Source: Pseudolysinimonas_A sp044239695 (GTDB lineage: Bacteria > Actinomycetota > Actinomycetes > Actinomycetales > Microbacteriaceae). From it: 64,000 nucleotides of DNA. Under the pieces are notes generated by a model. It made no database searches, was not told the DNA's origin, and worked only from the letters and a program-made list of their open reading frames with translations. How positions within the stretch are numbered: position 1 is the stretch's first letter; each line of letters starts with the position of its first letter. This document shows positions 32,664-41,408 of this stretch, one piece after another. The DNA is taken from assembly GCF_044239695.1 (NCBI RefSeq), contig NZ_JBIIAW010000001.1, positions 15,976 through 79,975 of the forward strand, written 5' to 3'. A program made the position numbers and the translations under genes.

Positions 32664-33893
32664 GTGCCCGAACTGAACGAGTGGGGCGAATTCGCCCTGG
32701 GAACCGCGGCCGCCCTCGTGGTCGCCGTCGTCGCTGTCGCGATCGTGGCGATCCCGATCCGGCTCGTCGCCCGCCGACGCGGCTGGGAGCCGAAGCTACT
32801 GGGACGGATGCGGCGTCCGTTCCGGGCGCTCGTGCTGCTCGGCGCCCTCGCGATCGTGGTCGTGCTGTGGCTGCCCACGGATCTCGCGGACTGGCGGGGC
32901 GGCATCCTGCACGTGCTCGCGGTCGCGCTGATCGCGGCTGGCGCCTGGCTGCTGGCCGGAATCGTCGGCGTGCTGTTCGCCCGGGTCCTCGCGGGCTATC
33001 GCACCGACGTCGCCGACAACCGCGTCGCCCGCCGCGTGCACACGCAGGTCGGCATCCTGAGGCGCGTCATCTACGTGGTGATCGGCATCCTGGCGATCGG
33101 CGCCATCCTGCTGACCTTCCCCGAAGTGCAGGCGGTGGGCGCGAGTCTGCTCGCCTCGGCGGGAGTGCTGAGCGTCGTCGCGGGCATCGCGGCGCAGGGC
33201 ACCCTCGCGAACGTCTTCGCCGGACTGCAGCTCGCGTTCTCCGACGCGATCCGGGTCGACGACGTCGTGATCGCCGATGGCGAATGGGGTCGCATCGAGG
33301 AGATCACCCTCACCTACGTCGTCGTGCACGTCTGGGACGACCGCCGGCTCGTGCTGCCGTCGACCTATTTCACCTCCACCCCGTTCCAGAACTGGACGCG
33401 CCGCGGGAGCGAGCTGCTCGGCAGCGTCGAACTCGACCTGGACTGGACCGTCAGCCCGTCGAAGATGAGGGAGCACCTGGCCGAGGTGCTCGACGCCGAT
33501 CCGCTCTGGGACCGCCGCTCGTCGGTGCTGCAGATCACCGACGCGACCGGCGGGCTCGTACGGGTGCGCATCCTGGTCACCGCCCAGAACGCGGGAGCCC
33601 TCTGGGACCTGCGTTGCAACGTGCGCGAGGCGATGGTCGAGTGGTTGCACGACACGCACCAGGACGCCCTGCCGCGCACGCGCGTCTCGATGATCGACCC
33701 CGCGGCGCGCACCCGGCGGCGCGCGACGACGGAGCCGCACGAAGGCGTGTTCAGCGGGTCGGAGGGCGCCGAGCGACGCGGGCAGAGCTTCACGCAGTCG
33801 GTGCCGATCCAGCGGCCGGCGGACACCGGCGCGGTCGCGGTCGCCCCGGAACTCCTCCCTGAGGGGGAGTCGCCGCGCGACCAGGCTCGGTAG
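32664..33893 (+). CDS. Mechanosensitive ion channel family protein (MscS-like)
   Basis: A 409-residue MscS-type channel. Five helices are visible: about residues 10-33, 55-72, 80-105, 133-152 and the pore-lining helix 157-190 (VGASLLASAGVLSVVAGIAAQGTLANVFAGLQ). The beta domain follows with GDWG-like ADGEWGRIEEITLTYVVV and LPSTYFTSTPFQNWTR, the typical end of the MscS core. The cytosolic tail of about 130 residues is charged and poorly conserved. GTG at 32664 is preceded by GAGGGAG; TAGCGT at 32633-32638 is a probable -10. A GTG nine codons earlier lacks a ribosome site. Confidence 0.88.
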   Translation: MPELNEWGEFALGTAAALVVAVVAVAIVAIPIRLVARRRGWEPKLLGRMRRPFRALVLLGALAIVVVLWLPTDLADWRGGILHVLAVALIAAGAWLLAGIVGVLFARVLAGYRTDVADNRVARRVHTQVGILRRVIYVVIGILAIGAILLTFPEVQAVGASLLASAGVLSVVAGIAAQGTLANVFAGLQLAFSDAIRVDDVVIADGEWGRIEEITLTYVVVHVWDDRRLVLPSTYFTSTPFQNWTRRGSELLGSVELDLDWTVSPSKMREHLAEVLDADPLWDRRSSVLQITDATGGLVRVRILVTAQNAGALWDLRCNVREAMVEWLHDTHQDALPRTRVSMIDPAARTRRRATTEPHEGVFSGSEGAERRGQSFTQSVPIQRPADTGAVAVAPELLPEGESPRDQAR

Positions 33894-33934
33894 CGTCGAG
33901 AGGAACGCGCCACCGACCATCTGGGAGTTGAGAG

Positions 33935-34848
<914 letters not shown>

Positions 34849-34849
<1 letters not shown>

Positions 34850-35658
34850 TGAGCTTCTTCAACGCACTCTCGTCGGAGGTCGGCAAGATCGTCTCCACCC
34901 GTCTGTGGTGGGTGCTCGCGATCATCCTGTTCGGCTACGTCGCCCTCGCCGCGGCGGCGATCGGCTTCTTCCTGAGCATCAGTCCCGAAGAGGCCGGCCT
35001 GCCGATCCCCGACGACTTCCTCGCCCCGCTGGTCTACGGCATGACCACCGCGACCGGGTACGTCTTCCCGATCATCTTCGGCGCACTGTCGATCACGGCG
35101 GAGGTGCGCCACCGCACCCTCGCGACGGCGTTCCTCGCGACCCCCCACCGGGCGGTCGTGCTCGCGGCGAAGGCCGTCGCCGGTCTGCTCGTCGGTGCCT
35201 TCTACGGCGTCGTCGGCCTGTTGGGATCCGTCGGTGTCGGCGCACCGGTGCTCGCCGCGAGCGGCCAGCAGACCTTGCTCGACGACGGCGACACCTGGCT
35301 GCTGCTCGGCCGGATCGTGCTGGCGATGGCGCTCTGGGGTCTCGTCGGCGTCGGACTCGGGGTGCTCATCCCGAGCCAGATCGGGTCGATCATCACGATC
35401 CTCGCCTTCACCCAGTTCGTCGAGCCGATCCTGCGCACGGCGGCGGCGTTCGCCGACTGGCTCGGCGAGATCGGCCGTTTCCTGCCCGGCGCGGCGGGGG
35501 ACGCCCTGGTCGGGGCGAGCTTCTTCACGGTGTTCTCGGGTGCCGGTGCGGGCCCCGCTCCGCTGGAGTGGTGGCAGGGCGGGCTCGTGCTCGCGGCCTA
35601 CGCGGTGCTGTTCGGCGCGATCGGCGCGGTCACGACCTGGCGCCGGGATCTCACCTAG
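34849..35658 (+). CDS. ABC-2 type transporter permease
   Basis: A 269-residue membrane partner of the preceding ATPase. Six helices can be seen: about residues 22-45, 62-85, 102-125, 143-168, 178-195 and 238-262. The segment ITAEVRHRTLATAFLATPHRAVVLAAKA is the amphipathic element typical of BcrB/ABC-2 permeases, in which a cytosolic 'E-x-R-x-x-T' loop contacts the ATPase. Stop-start overlap with the ATPase gene implies equal expression. Confidence 0.83.
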
Positions 35659-35688
35659 ACCCTCGTGCGTCAGGCCTGGGTGCGCGCC

Positions 35689-36861
35689 TCATGACCAGCG
35701 GGAGGCGAGCACCGCGACGCCCGCGACCGCGGCCATGACGAGCGCCATGGCCGCGTAACTCCCCAGGCCGGTTGCGACCAGGGGCCCGATTGCGGGAGTC
35801 AGCGCGGCGGTGATCGTGATCGGGGCGGCGAACACCCCGTTGATGGCCCCGTAGTTGCGGGTGCCCCAGCGGTCGGCGACCGCCGAACCCTGCACGAGGG
35901 TCTGGGCACCCCGCACCGCTCCGGCGAGAACGCCGACGCCGATCAGCACCGCGGCCGGACCCGGGGTCAGCGCGAGGACGACGAGCAGCAGGGCGGACAG
36001 CGCGGCGACGATCGCCACCGGAACCCAGGCCCGCGAGGCCGTCGGCAGCAGCACGAACAGCAGGCGCCCGATCACCTGCCCCGCACCGAGCAGCCCGAGG
36101 CCGACGGCCGCGAGCTCGAACGACATCCCCTTCTCGGTGAACAGCGGGATGGCGGCCAACGTCACGCTGTACAGCGCGACCGTCACGGCGATCATGCTCA
36201 CCTCGAGGAACCAGAACGAGCGCGTGCGCAGCACCGAGCGCACCGAGTGCTCGTCGCCGACGTGGTGGTGCGGGCCGTGCACCGGCCACGATCGCTCGAG
36301 CGACAGCGCGTGCAGCGGGATCGTGACGACGGCGAGGATGCCGGCGAGCACGAGGAACGTCGCCCGCCAGTCGAGCACCGTCAGCAGCCCGGCGACGACG
36401 GGAGCGAACACCGTCGAGGCGAGTCCCCCGGCGAGGGTGAGGATCGTCATCGGACCCTGACGCCGTGCCCCGTAGCGGCGGGTGATGACGGTGAACGCCG
36501 CCTGGTAGAGGATCGCCGACTGCGCGGTTCCGACGACGAGCCAGCCGAGGCCGAATGCGACCGGGTTCGGCGCGAGTGCGACGACGACGAACCCGGCGAC
36601 CCCGACGACCGACCCGAGGGTCATCACCGACCGGGGGCCGCGGGCATCCAGTAGGCGTCCGGTGACCACGCCGGTGAGAGCGGAGACGACGAGCCCCGCC
36701 GAGAAGAGAGCCGTGACGAGGGCGACGGGCCATCCGGTGTCGCGGGCGATCACCGGCGATGCGACGATCAGTGCGTAGTAGAGCACGCCCCAGCTGACGA
36801 CCTGACCGACCGACAGGGCCGCGAGACGCCACCCCCGCGTCGCGCGGGAGTCGTCGGTCAC
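35689..36861 (-). CDS. MFS transporter
   Basis: A 390-residue major facilitator with about 12 hydrophobic helices. TGRLLDARGPRSVMTLGS near residue 66 matches the loop 2-3 signature (G-x-x-x-D-x-x-G-x-R). A cytosolic middle loop contains several His residues (HGPHHHVGDEHS), which is unusual and might bind metal, but nothing else suggests a metal transporter. Closest in feel to oxalate/formate-type or cyanate-type MFS proteins; substrate unknown. The GTG start is fixed by TAGCTT 6 nt upstream. The 3' end faces the ABC permease with a 30-bp gap. Confidence 0.85.
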   Translation of the reverse strand: MTDDSRATRGWRLAALSVGQVVSWGVLYYALIVASPVIARDTGWPVALVTALFSAGLVVSALTGVVTGRLLDARGPRSVMTLGSVVGVAGFVVVALAPNPVAFGLGWLVVGTAQSAILYQAAFTVITRRYGARRQGPMTILTLAGGLASTVFAPVVAGLLTVLDWRATFLVLAGILAVVTIPLHALSLERSWPVHGPHHHVGDEHSVRSVLRTRSFWFLEVSMIAVTVALYSVTLAAIPLFTEKGMSFELAAVGLGLLGAGQVIGRLLFVLLPTASRAWVPVAIVAALSALLLVVLALTPGPAAVLIGVGVLAGAVRGAQTLVQGSAVADRWGTRNYGAINGVFAAPITITAALTPAIGPLVATGLGSYAAMALVMAAVAGVAVLASRWS

Positions 36862-36867
36862 GGGACG

Positions 36868-36873
36868 AAGCTA
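36868..36873 (-). promoter_or_regulatory. -10 box TAGCTT of the MFS gene
   Basis: TAGCTT on the minus strand, 6 nt before the GTG at 36861; predicted leaderless. It overlaps the last codons of the DHFR-like gene. Confidence 0.45.
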
Positions 36874-37476
36874 CATGTTCCCGAACCGCGGCGGTTTCGC
36901 GTTCCGGTAGCTGAGCAGCACGCTGCCGTTGGCGAACCCGCGTGGCGGCGCGACGGCGTCGAATGCGGCGGGCACGACACCATCCCGGAACACCCGCCGG
37001 CCCGATCCGAGCACGACCGGGTAGATCCAGAGGTCGAGGACGTCGACGAGGCCGTGCGCCAACAGCGTCGTCAGCAGCTCCCCGCTGCCCCACACCCGGA
37101 TCTCACCGAAGTTCTGCTTCAGGGCGGCGACCTCGCGCGGCACGTCGCGCACGACCGTCGTCCCCCGCCACGCCGTCTCGTCGGGGAGGGTGTGGGAGGC
37201 GACGAACTTCGGGATGCCGTTGAAGTGCGCCCCGACCGGGTCGCCTTCGGCGGCGTTCGGCCAGTGCCGCACCCAGATGTCGTAGGTCGTGCGGCCGAGG
37301 AGGAGCGCATCCGCCCCCAGGATCTGCTCGAGGATCACGCCGCCGGATTCCGCTTCCGCGTACGGGGCCTGCCAGCCGCCGAACGGGAAGCCGCCCGACG
37401 GGTCCTCGGTCAGCTGGCCGGGAGCCTGCATGACGCCGTCGAGCGTCGAGAACATGGTGACCGCGAGGCGTCCCAC
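36871..37476 (-). CDS. Dihydrofolate reductase family protein (RibD C-terminal-like)
   Basis: A 201-residue member of the RibD_C/DHFR-like group. It begins VTMFSTLDGVMQAPG and has LLLGRTTYDIWVRHWP near residue 61 and IRVWGSGELLTTLLAHGLVDVLDLWIYPVVLGSGRRVF in the second half, the NADPH-binding G-S-G-x-L motif. Function is generally unknown for these stand-alone proteins; they are probably NADPH-dependent reductases rather than true dihydrofolate reductases. The GTG at 37476 has AGGAGA about 7 nt upstream; the longer in-frame reading is antisense-like. Confidence 0.82.
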   Translation of the reverse strand: MGRLAVTMFSTLDGVMQAPGQLTEDPSGGFPFGGWQAPYAEAESGGVILEQILGADALLLGRTTYDIWVRHWPNAAEGDPVGAHFNGIPKFVASHTLPDETAWRGTTVVRDVPREVAALKQNFGEIRVWGSGELLTTLLAHGLVDVLDLWIYPVVLGSGRRVFRDGVVPAAFDAVAPPRGFANGSVLLSYRNAKPPRFGNM

Positions 37477-37487
37477 GGGTGCTTCTC

Positions 37488-37943
37488 CTAGCGCCCGCCG
37501 GGTGGGCCTGCGGCGAGCAGGGCCACGAAGATCGCGACGAGCAGCACGGCGAAGACCGCCACGAGCACGGCCGGCCGTCGCACGAACCAGCGTGCGATCG
37601 CGTCGAGCGGAGTGCGATCGGGGTGAGCCGCATCCGCGTCGGTACGCCACGCGCCGTCGAGCTTGCCGCGACGGTCGAGGACGACATCCATCGGGATGGT
37701 CGCGTAGGGCACGATCGCGCTCGCCACCGCGAGCACCACGAGCCCCGGGCTCCACCGCCGGTCGATCCCGACGAGCAGGGCGACCCCCGCGTAGGCGAGG
37801 AAGACGAACCCGTGGATGCCGCCGCCGATCGTCACGCCGAGCGCCCAGCCGGTGGTGGCGCGCAGCACGAGCCCGGCGATGAGGAGCGTCCAGGTGATCG
37901 CCTCGGCGACGGCGACGAGGCGGAAGAGCAGCTTCGGGGTCAT
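37488..37943 (-). CDS. DUF3817 family membrane protein
   Basis: A 151-residue protein with four helices: about residues 5-27, 33-53, 62-80 and 118-140. LLFRLVAVAEAITWTLLIAGLVLR and GGGIHGFVFLAYAGVALLV are the recognisable DUF3817 pattern (the conserved G-x-x-H-G in the second helix). Function unknown. It overlaps the purQ stop by 4 bp (ATGA), so it is co-translated with the purine genes, a layout that recurs in actinobacteria. Confidence 0.83.
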   Translation of the reverse strand: MTPKLLFRLVAVAEAITWTLLIAGLVLRATTGWALGVTIGGGIHGFVFLAYAGVALLVGIDRRWSPGLVVLAVASAIVPYATIPMDVVLDRRGKLDGAWRTDADAAHPDRTPLDAIARWFVRRPAVLVAVFAVLLVAIFVALLAAGPPGGR

Positions 37944-38638
37944 GCGCGGGCGAGGGCGTGCTGGAGGACGCTCGTGAAGAAGGTGAGACCGTCGACCCCG
38001 GAGCGCATCGCGACGTCGGTGTCGGGGCCGAAGCCCGGCTCGACGGCGTGCTCGGGGTGGGGCATGAGCCCGACGACGTTGCCGCGCTCGTTCGTCAGCC
38101 CCGCGATGTCGTTGAGCGAGCCGTTCGGGTTGAGTCCGGTGTACCGGAAGGCGACCAGGCCGTCGCCCTCGAGCCGCGCGAGCGTCTCGGCGTCGGCGAT
38201 GAATCCGCCCTCGCCATTCTTCAGCGGGACCGTGATCTCTTGACCCTGCTGGAACCCGTTCGTCCACGCGGTCTCGGCGTTCTCGACCCGGAGGCCCTGA
38301 TCACGGCAGACGAAGTCGCCGTGGTCGTTGCGGATGAGCCCGCCCGGCAGGAGGTGGGCCTCGACGAGAACCTGGAATCCGTTGCAGATACCGAGCACGG
38401 GCATGCCGGAGTTCGCCGCCTCGACGACCTCGCGCATGATCGGGCTGCGGGCGGCGATGGCCCCGCAGCGCAGGTAGTCGCCGTACGAGAAGCCGCCCGG
38501 GAGCACGATCGCGTCGACGCCCTGGAGGTCGTGGTCGCCGTGCCACAGGGCGACCGGCTCGGCACCGGCGATGCGCGCCGCGCGCTGGGCGTCGCGGTCG
38601 TCGAGCGAACCGGGGAAGGTGACGACGCCGATCTTCAC
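37940..38638 (-). CDS. purQ: Phosphoribosylformylglycinamidine synthase subunit PurQ
   Basis: The 232-residue class I glutamine amidotransferase that feeds ammonia to PurL. The nucleophile Cys is in VLGICNGFQVL near residue 87, and the His-Glu pair is in LMPHPEHAVE near residue 200. KIGVVTFPGSLDDRD at the N-terminus and IVLPGGFSYGDYLRCG near 50 complete the signature. GTG start directly follows the purS TGA, so translation is coupled. The partner PurL is encoded 7 kb away at 28476-30761. Confidence 0.97.
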   Translation of the reverse strand: MKIGVVTFPGSLDDRDAQRAARIAGAEPVALWHGDHDLQGVDAIVLPGGFSYGDYLRCGAIAARSPIMREVVEAANSGMPVLGICNGFQVLVEAHLLPGGLIRNDHGDFVCRDQGLRVENAETAWTNGFQQGQEITVPLKNGEGGFIADAETLARLEGDGLVAFRYTGLNPNGSLNDIAGLTNERGNVVGLMPHPEHAVEPGFGPDTDVAMRSGVDGLTFFTSVLQHALARA

Positions 38639-38884
38639 TCAGGCCACCGTGACCTTGACGACGTCTTCGATGACGGAGTTGCTGAGCATCTCGTCGGCGA
38701 GCTTCTGCGCGTGGGCGAGCACGGCATCCGTCACCTCGCCGTCGACCGTGAGCTCGAAGCGCTTGCCGATGCGCACGTCGCTGAACGGGTGGCCGCCTTC
38801 GCGGCGCAGGGCTCCGGCGACGGCCTTGCCCGCCGGGTCGAGAAGCTCCGCCTTGGGCATGACCTCGACGACGATCGTGGGCAA
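38639..38884 (-). CDS. purS: Phosphoribosylformylglycinamidine synthase subunit PurS
   Basis: The small PurS subunit (81 residues) that bridges PurL and PurQ in the FGAM synthase complex. VVEVMPKAELLDPAGKAVAG at the start and the mid-protein VRIGKRFEL are family hallmarks. The start is a rare TTG at 38884 giving MPTIVVEV; GAGGAG lies 5-6 nt upstream of it. An in-frame TTG at 38902 would place that ribosome site inside the gene, so it is rejected. TAAGCT at 38928-38923 is a likely -10 box for purS-purQ-DUF3817. Confidence 0.93.
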   Translation of the reverse strand: MPTIVVEVMPKAELLDPAGKAVAGALRREGGHPFSDVRIGKRFELTVDGEVTDAVLAHAQKLADEMLSNSVIEDVVKVTVA

Positions 38885-38920
38885 CGGAACTCCTCGCAAC
38901 AAGACGGGTGGGATGCGGGT

Positions 38921-39481
38921 TCAGCTTACGCGCAGCACCTCGTCGGCACGGGCGGCGGTCACGGCGACGAGTTCGGCGTTCGGGTCGTCGGAGCGTGCGA
39001 CCCACGTCTCCGCCTCGGCGCGCGACTTGCCGAAGGCGATGTGCCGGGCGATCAGCCGCTCGCGCCGCACGGCGTCGTCGGGGGCGAGGAACACCACCCG
39101 GTCGAGCAGCGGTCGCACGCGTTCCCAGCCGTCGCGGTCGTGCAGCAGGTAGTTGCCCTCGACGAGAACGACCTGGATGTCGGCGCCGATCACGACCGCG
39201 CCGGGCACGGGTTCCTCGATCGCGCGGTCGAACCCGGGTGCGCGCACGACGCCCGGTCGCCGCAGGGCCTCCAGCGTCGCGACGAATCCGTCGACGTCGA
39301 ACGTGTCGGGAGCGCCCATGCGGTCGCGGCGCCCGAGTCGCACCAGCTCGGCCTGCGGCAGGTGGAAGCCGTCCATCGGCAAGATCGCGGCGGTGGGCCC
39401 GAGGCGACTCCGTTCGGCGTCGGCGTACGTGCTCTTCCCCGCGCCCGGGGCGCCGGTGATGCCGAGAAGGGTGCGGGTCAC
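38921..39481 (-). CDS. P-loop nucleoside/sugar kinase (uridine kinase-like)
   Basis: A 186-residue kinase of the phosphoribulokinase/uridine kinase fold. Walker A is GITGAPGAGKST near residues 8-19, then LPMDGFHLPQAEL near 35 (the DGFH motif of PRK/uridine-kinase-like enzymes), FDVDGFVATLEAL and VVLVEGNYLLHDRDGWERV (Walker B-like with the conserved E-G-x-Y-L-L). Shorter than uridine kinase (about 210 residues). The substrate is uncertain: pantothenate, uridine or a sugar are all possible. GTG start overlaps the SGNH hydrolase stop (GTGA). Confidence 0.83.
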   Translation of the reverse strand: MTRTLLGITGAPGAGKSTYADAERSRLGPTAAILPMDGFHLPQAELVRLGRRDRMGAPDTFDVDGFVATLEALRRPGVVRAPGFDRAIEEPVPGAVVIGADIQVVLVEGNYLLHDRDGWERVRPLLDRVVFLAPDDAVRRERLIARHIAFGKSRAEAETWVARSDDPNAELVAVTAARADEVLRVS

Positions 39482-40140
39482 GCCTGGAGGGCGGCGGCGA
39501 TGCCGGCGGCCATCGCCGTGTATCCGGCGCGATCGGGATGGAAGCGGTCGGACGAGACGGAGACCCCGTCGAAGCCGGGGGCGAAGTCGACCTCGTGCTC
39601 GTCGGCGACGCGGGCGGCGATTCTCGTGAGGCCGGCCGCGTGGGCGCCGAGCGCCGTACGAAGCGGCCGGGGAAGAACCTCGAAGGCTTCGAACGCGGGC
39701 GGGGCGACGACGACGACCCGTCCCCTCGGGCTCGCCGCGACCAGCCGATCGATGAGCAGGCCGAGATCACGCGCGAAGGCCCGGCCGGAGCGGAGCTTCA
39801 TCGCGTCGTTCCAGCCGACGACGACGACGGCGACGTCGGCCGGACCGCCCGCGGCGTCGTCGATGTGGTCGCGCAGCACGTCGGCGGCGGTGGCGCCGTT
39901 GCGTCCCACCGCCCGCCACCGCGCGCCGAGCAGCTTCCCGAGGCGTCCGGGCAGGGCGTCATCAAGACTGTCCGCTCCGGTGCCGACCGCGGTCGAGTCG
40001 CCGACGACCACGAGACGCAGCTTGCCCTTGCCGCCCGTGCGGTCGCCGTCGGGTGCCGCGAGCAGCGGGGTCGTGCGGCGCAGACGCGACGCCTGCGCGA
40101 GGATCACCGGGGCGAACAGGAGGGCGCGGGCGCGGCTCAC
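39478..40140 (-). CDS. SGNH/GDSL hydrolase family protein
   Basis: A 220-residue esterase-like protein. Block I is LVVVGDSTAVGTGA near residue 46 (GDS with the catalytic Ser), block II/III are GRNGATAAD and VVVVGWNDAMKL (GxND with the Asn), and block V is SSDRFHPDRAGYTAMA (DxxH with the catalytic Asp and His). All catalytic residues are present. The N-terminus (LLFAPVILAQASRLRR) is a short hydrophobic stretch that may anchor it at the membrane. GTG start overlaps the serine hydrolase stop. Substrate unknown; lipid or acetyl-sugar esters are typical. Confidence 0.85.
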   Translation of the reverse strand: MSRARALLFAPVILAQASRLRRTTPLLAAPDGDRTGGKGKLRLVVVGDSTAVGTGADSLDDALPGRLGKLLGARWRAVGRNGATAADVLRDHIDDAAGGPADVAVVVVGWNDAMKLRSGRAFARDLGLLIDRLVAASPRGRVVVVAPPAFEAFEVLPRPLRTALGAHAAGLTRIAARVADEHEVDFAPGFDGVSVSSDRFHPDRAGYTAMAAGIAAALQA

Positions 40141-41255
40141 GGAGCGACCTCCTCGGTCGGCGCGGGGGTCGCGGCTTCGGCCGGATCCCAGATCTCCCAG
40201 AGCGCGGCATCGAGCCCGAAGCGGTCGGCGGCGTGTCCGTTGCACATCACGGCGATCGTCGTCTCGCGGTCGGCGGAGATCGTGAAGGTCGAGGTGTACC
40301 CGCCGAATCGGCCGTTGTGGTTGAGGTCGCCGTCGACCTCGATGTCCATCCCGGCGGCGTAGAACTCGCCCGTGCCCTCGTCGGCGGCGCCGACCGCGAA
40401 ATCGTCCTGGATGACGTCGCCGTCGCGGTACTGGTCGCCCCACCGCACGAGTTCCGCCGGCGTCGTGAAGATGCCGATCGCGCCGTAGGCGGTCCATCCG
40501 GGCGGCTGGAAGTTCTCGGCGTCGTCGTAGGAGAGCGCGACGTCGGGCGCGACGAGACTCGGCGCGAGCACCATGTCGAGTCCGAGCGGGGTGAAGATGC
40601 GCTCGTCGAGGAACTGCGGCAGCGGCATCCCGCTCACTCTCGCCACGACCTCGGCGAGCAGCACGTAGTTGGAGTTCGAGTACTCGTACCCGCTTCCGGC
40701 CGAGAGACGCGGTAGGCGCCGGATCGCCTGGAGGATCGTGCCGTGATCGGCGGGGTCGCTGAACCCGATCCCGTCGTCGTCGAGCACCGTCCAGTAGTCG
40801 GGAACGCGGGCCGTGTGATGCATGAGCGCGTCGAGGGTGACGGTGGTGCCCCACCGCGGCAGTCCGTCGACGTACGTCGAGACAGGGTCGCTCAGCGAGA
40901 GTGCGCCGTCGCGCTGGAGCATCAGGATCGCCGTCGCGGTGAACTGCTTCGACACCGACGCCATGTCGAACCGGGTGGCGGTCGTCACCGGCGTTCCCGC
41001 GGTCAGGTCGGCCAGACCCGTCGCCCCCGCCCACACCACGTCACCGCGGATGCCGACCGCCCCCGAGCATCCCGGGCGATCGTCGGCGATCAGCCGGGTG
41101 AGGGCGGCGTCGCTCTCCAGGGTGCGCTTGTCGATCGTCGTCGTCGAGTGGGCGCGCGGGCCGATCCCGAGCTGGGGCGGCGTCGCCGCGCAGCCGACGA
41201 GCACCAAAGCGGATGCCGCGATCACCGCTCCCGAGACCAGCCGCGACGAGTGCAC
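40137..41255 (-). CDS. Serine hydrolase lipoprotein (beta-lactamase/class C PBP-like)
   Basis: A 372-residue exported lipoprotein: hydrophobic signal with lipobox LVGC (Cys near residue 22). The Beta-lactamase/EstB fold shows SVSKQFTATA (SxxK with the nucleophile Ser near residue 101) and YEYSNSNYVLLAEVVARVSGMPLPQFL (YxN near 187). The third motif is less clear, near NHNGRFGGYTS. These proteins are D-alanyl peptidases or esterases at the cell surface; resistance to beta-lactams is not implied. GTG start supported by TAGCGT 6 nt upstream (41267-41262). First gene of a three-gene minus-strand unit. Confidence 0.85.
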   Translation of the reverse strand: MHSSRLVSGAVIAASALVLVGCAATPPQLGIGPRAHSTTTIDKRTLESDAALTRLIADDRPGCSGAVGIRGDVVWAGATGLADLTAGTPVTTATRFDMASVSKQFTATAILMLQRDGALSLSDPVSTYVDGLPRWGTTVTLDALMHHTARVPDYWTVLDDDGIGFSDPADHGTILQAIRRLPRLSAGSGYEYSNSNYVLLAEVVARVSGMPLPQFLDERIFTPLGLDMVLAPSLVAPDVALSYDDAENFQPPGWTAYGAIGIFTTPAELVRWGDQYRDGDVIQDDFAVGAADEGTGEFYAAGMDIEVDGDLNHNGRFGGYTSTFTISADRETTIAVMCNGHAADRFGLDAALWEIWDPAEAATPAPTEEVAP

Positions 41256-41261
41256 CGCACC

Positions 41262-41267
41262 ACGCTA
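41262..41267 (-). promoter_or_regulatory. -10 box TAGCGT of the serine hydrolase gene
   Basis: TAGCGT on the minus strand, 6 nt before the GTG at 41255; predicted leaderless. Confidence 0.5.
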
Positions 41268-41319
41268 CCCGCGCATCGCCGAACGCGCAGGAGCCGAGTT
41301 CTCCTCCGAGCCCGCCCCT

Positions 41320-41352
41320 GTTGCCCTCGCGTTCACGCAACGCTCGTAACTT
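41320..41352 (+). promoter_or_regulatory. Pho-box-like direct repeats upstream of the phosphonate operon
   Basis: Three consecutive 11-bp units: GTTGCCCTCGC (41320-41330), GTTCACGCAAC (41331-41341) and GCTCGTAACTT (41342-41352). The middle one closely resembles the actinobacterial PhoP repeat unit GTTCACCCGGC-type; the others are weaker. The position, about 60-90 bp before the phosphonate-binding-protein start, fits phosphate-starvation control. Confidence 0.35.
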
Positions 41353-41374
41353 CGGCGCGTCCCGCACCACTAAA

Positions 41375-41392
41375 GCCGGACCGTCGTCCGGC
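41375..41392 (+). other. 5' leader hairpin before the phosphonate-binding-protein gene
   Basis: GCCGGAC (41375-41381) and GTCCGGC (41386-41392) make a perfect 7-bp stem with a CGTC loop. It ends about 6 nt before the AAAGG ribosome site (41398-41402). It could stabilise the transcript end or affect translation. It is too close to the ribosome site and start to be a terminator for the operon. Confidence 0.4.
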
Positions 41393-41408
41393 CGTCGAAA
41401 GGTTGTTC

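Noticed and set aside
38885..38902. Upstream TTG start for purS
   Set aside because: It places the GAGGAG ribosome site inside the coding region; the TTG at 38884 gives the normal PurS N-terminus.
40137..41255. Beta-lactamase conferring resistance
   Set aside because: SxxK and YxN motifs show the fold only; lipoprotein class C-like esterases and peptidases look the same, and nothing indicates beta-lactam hydrolysis.
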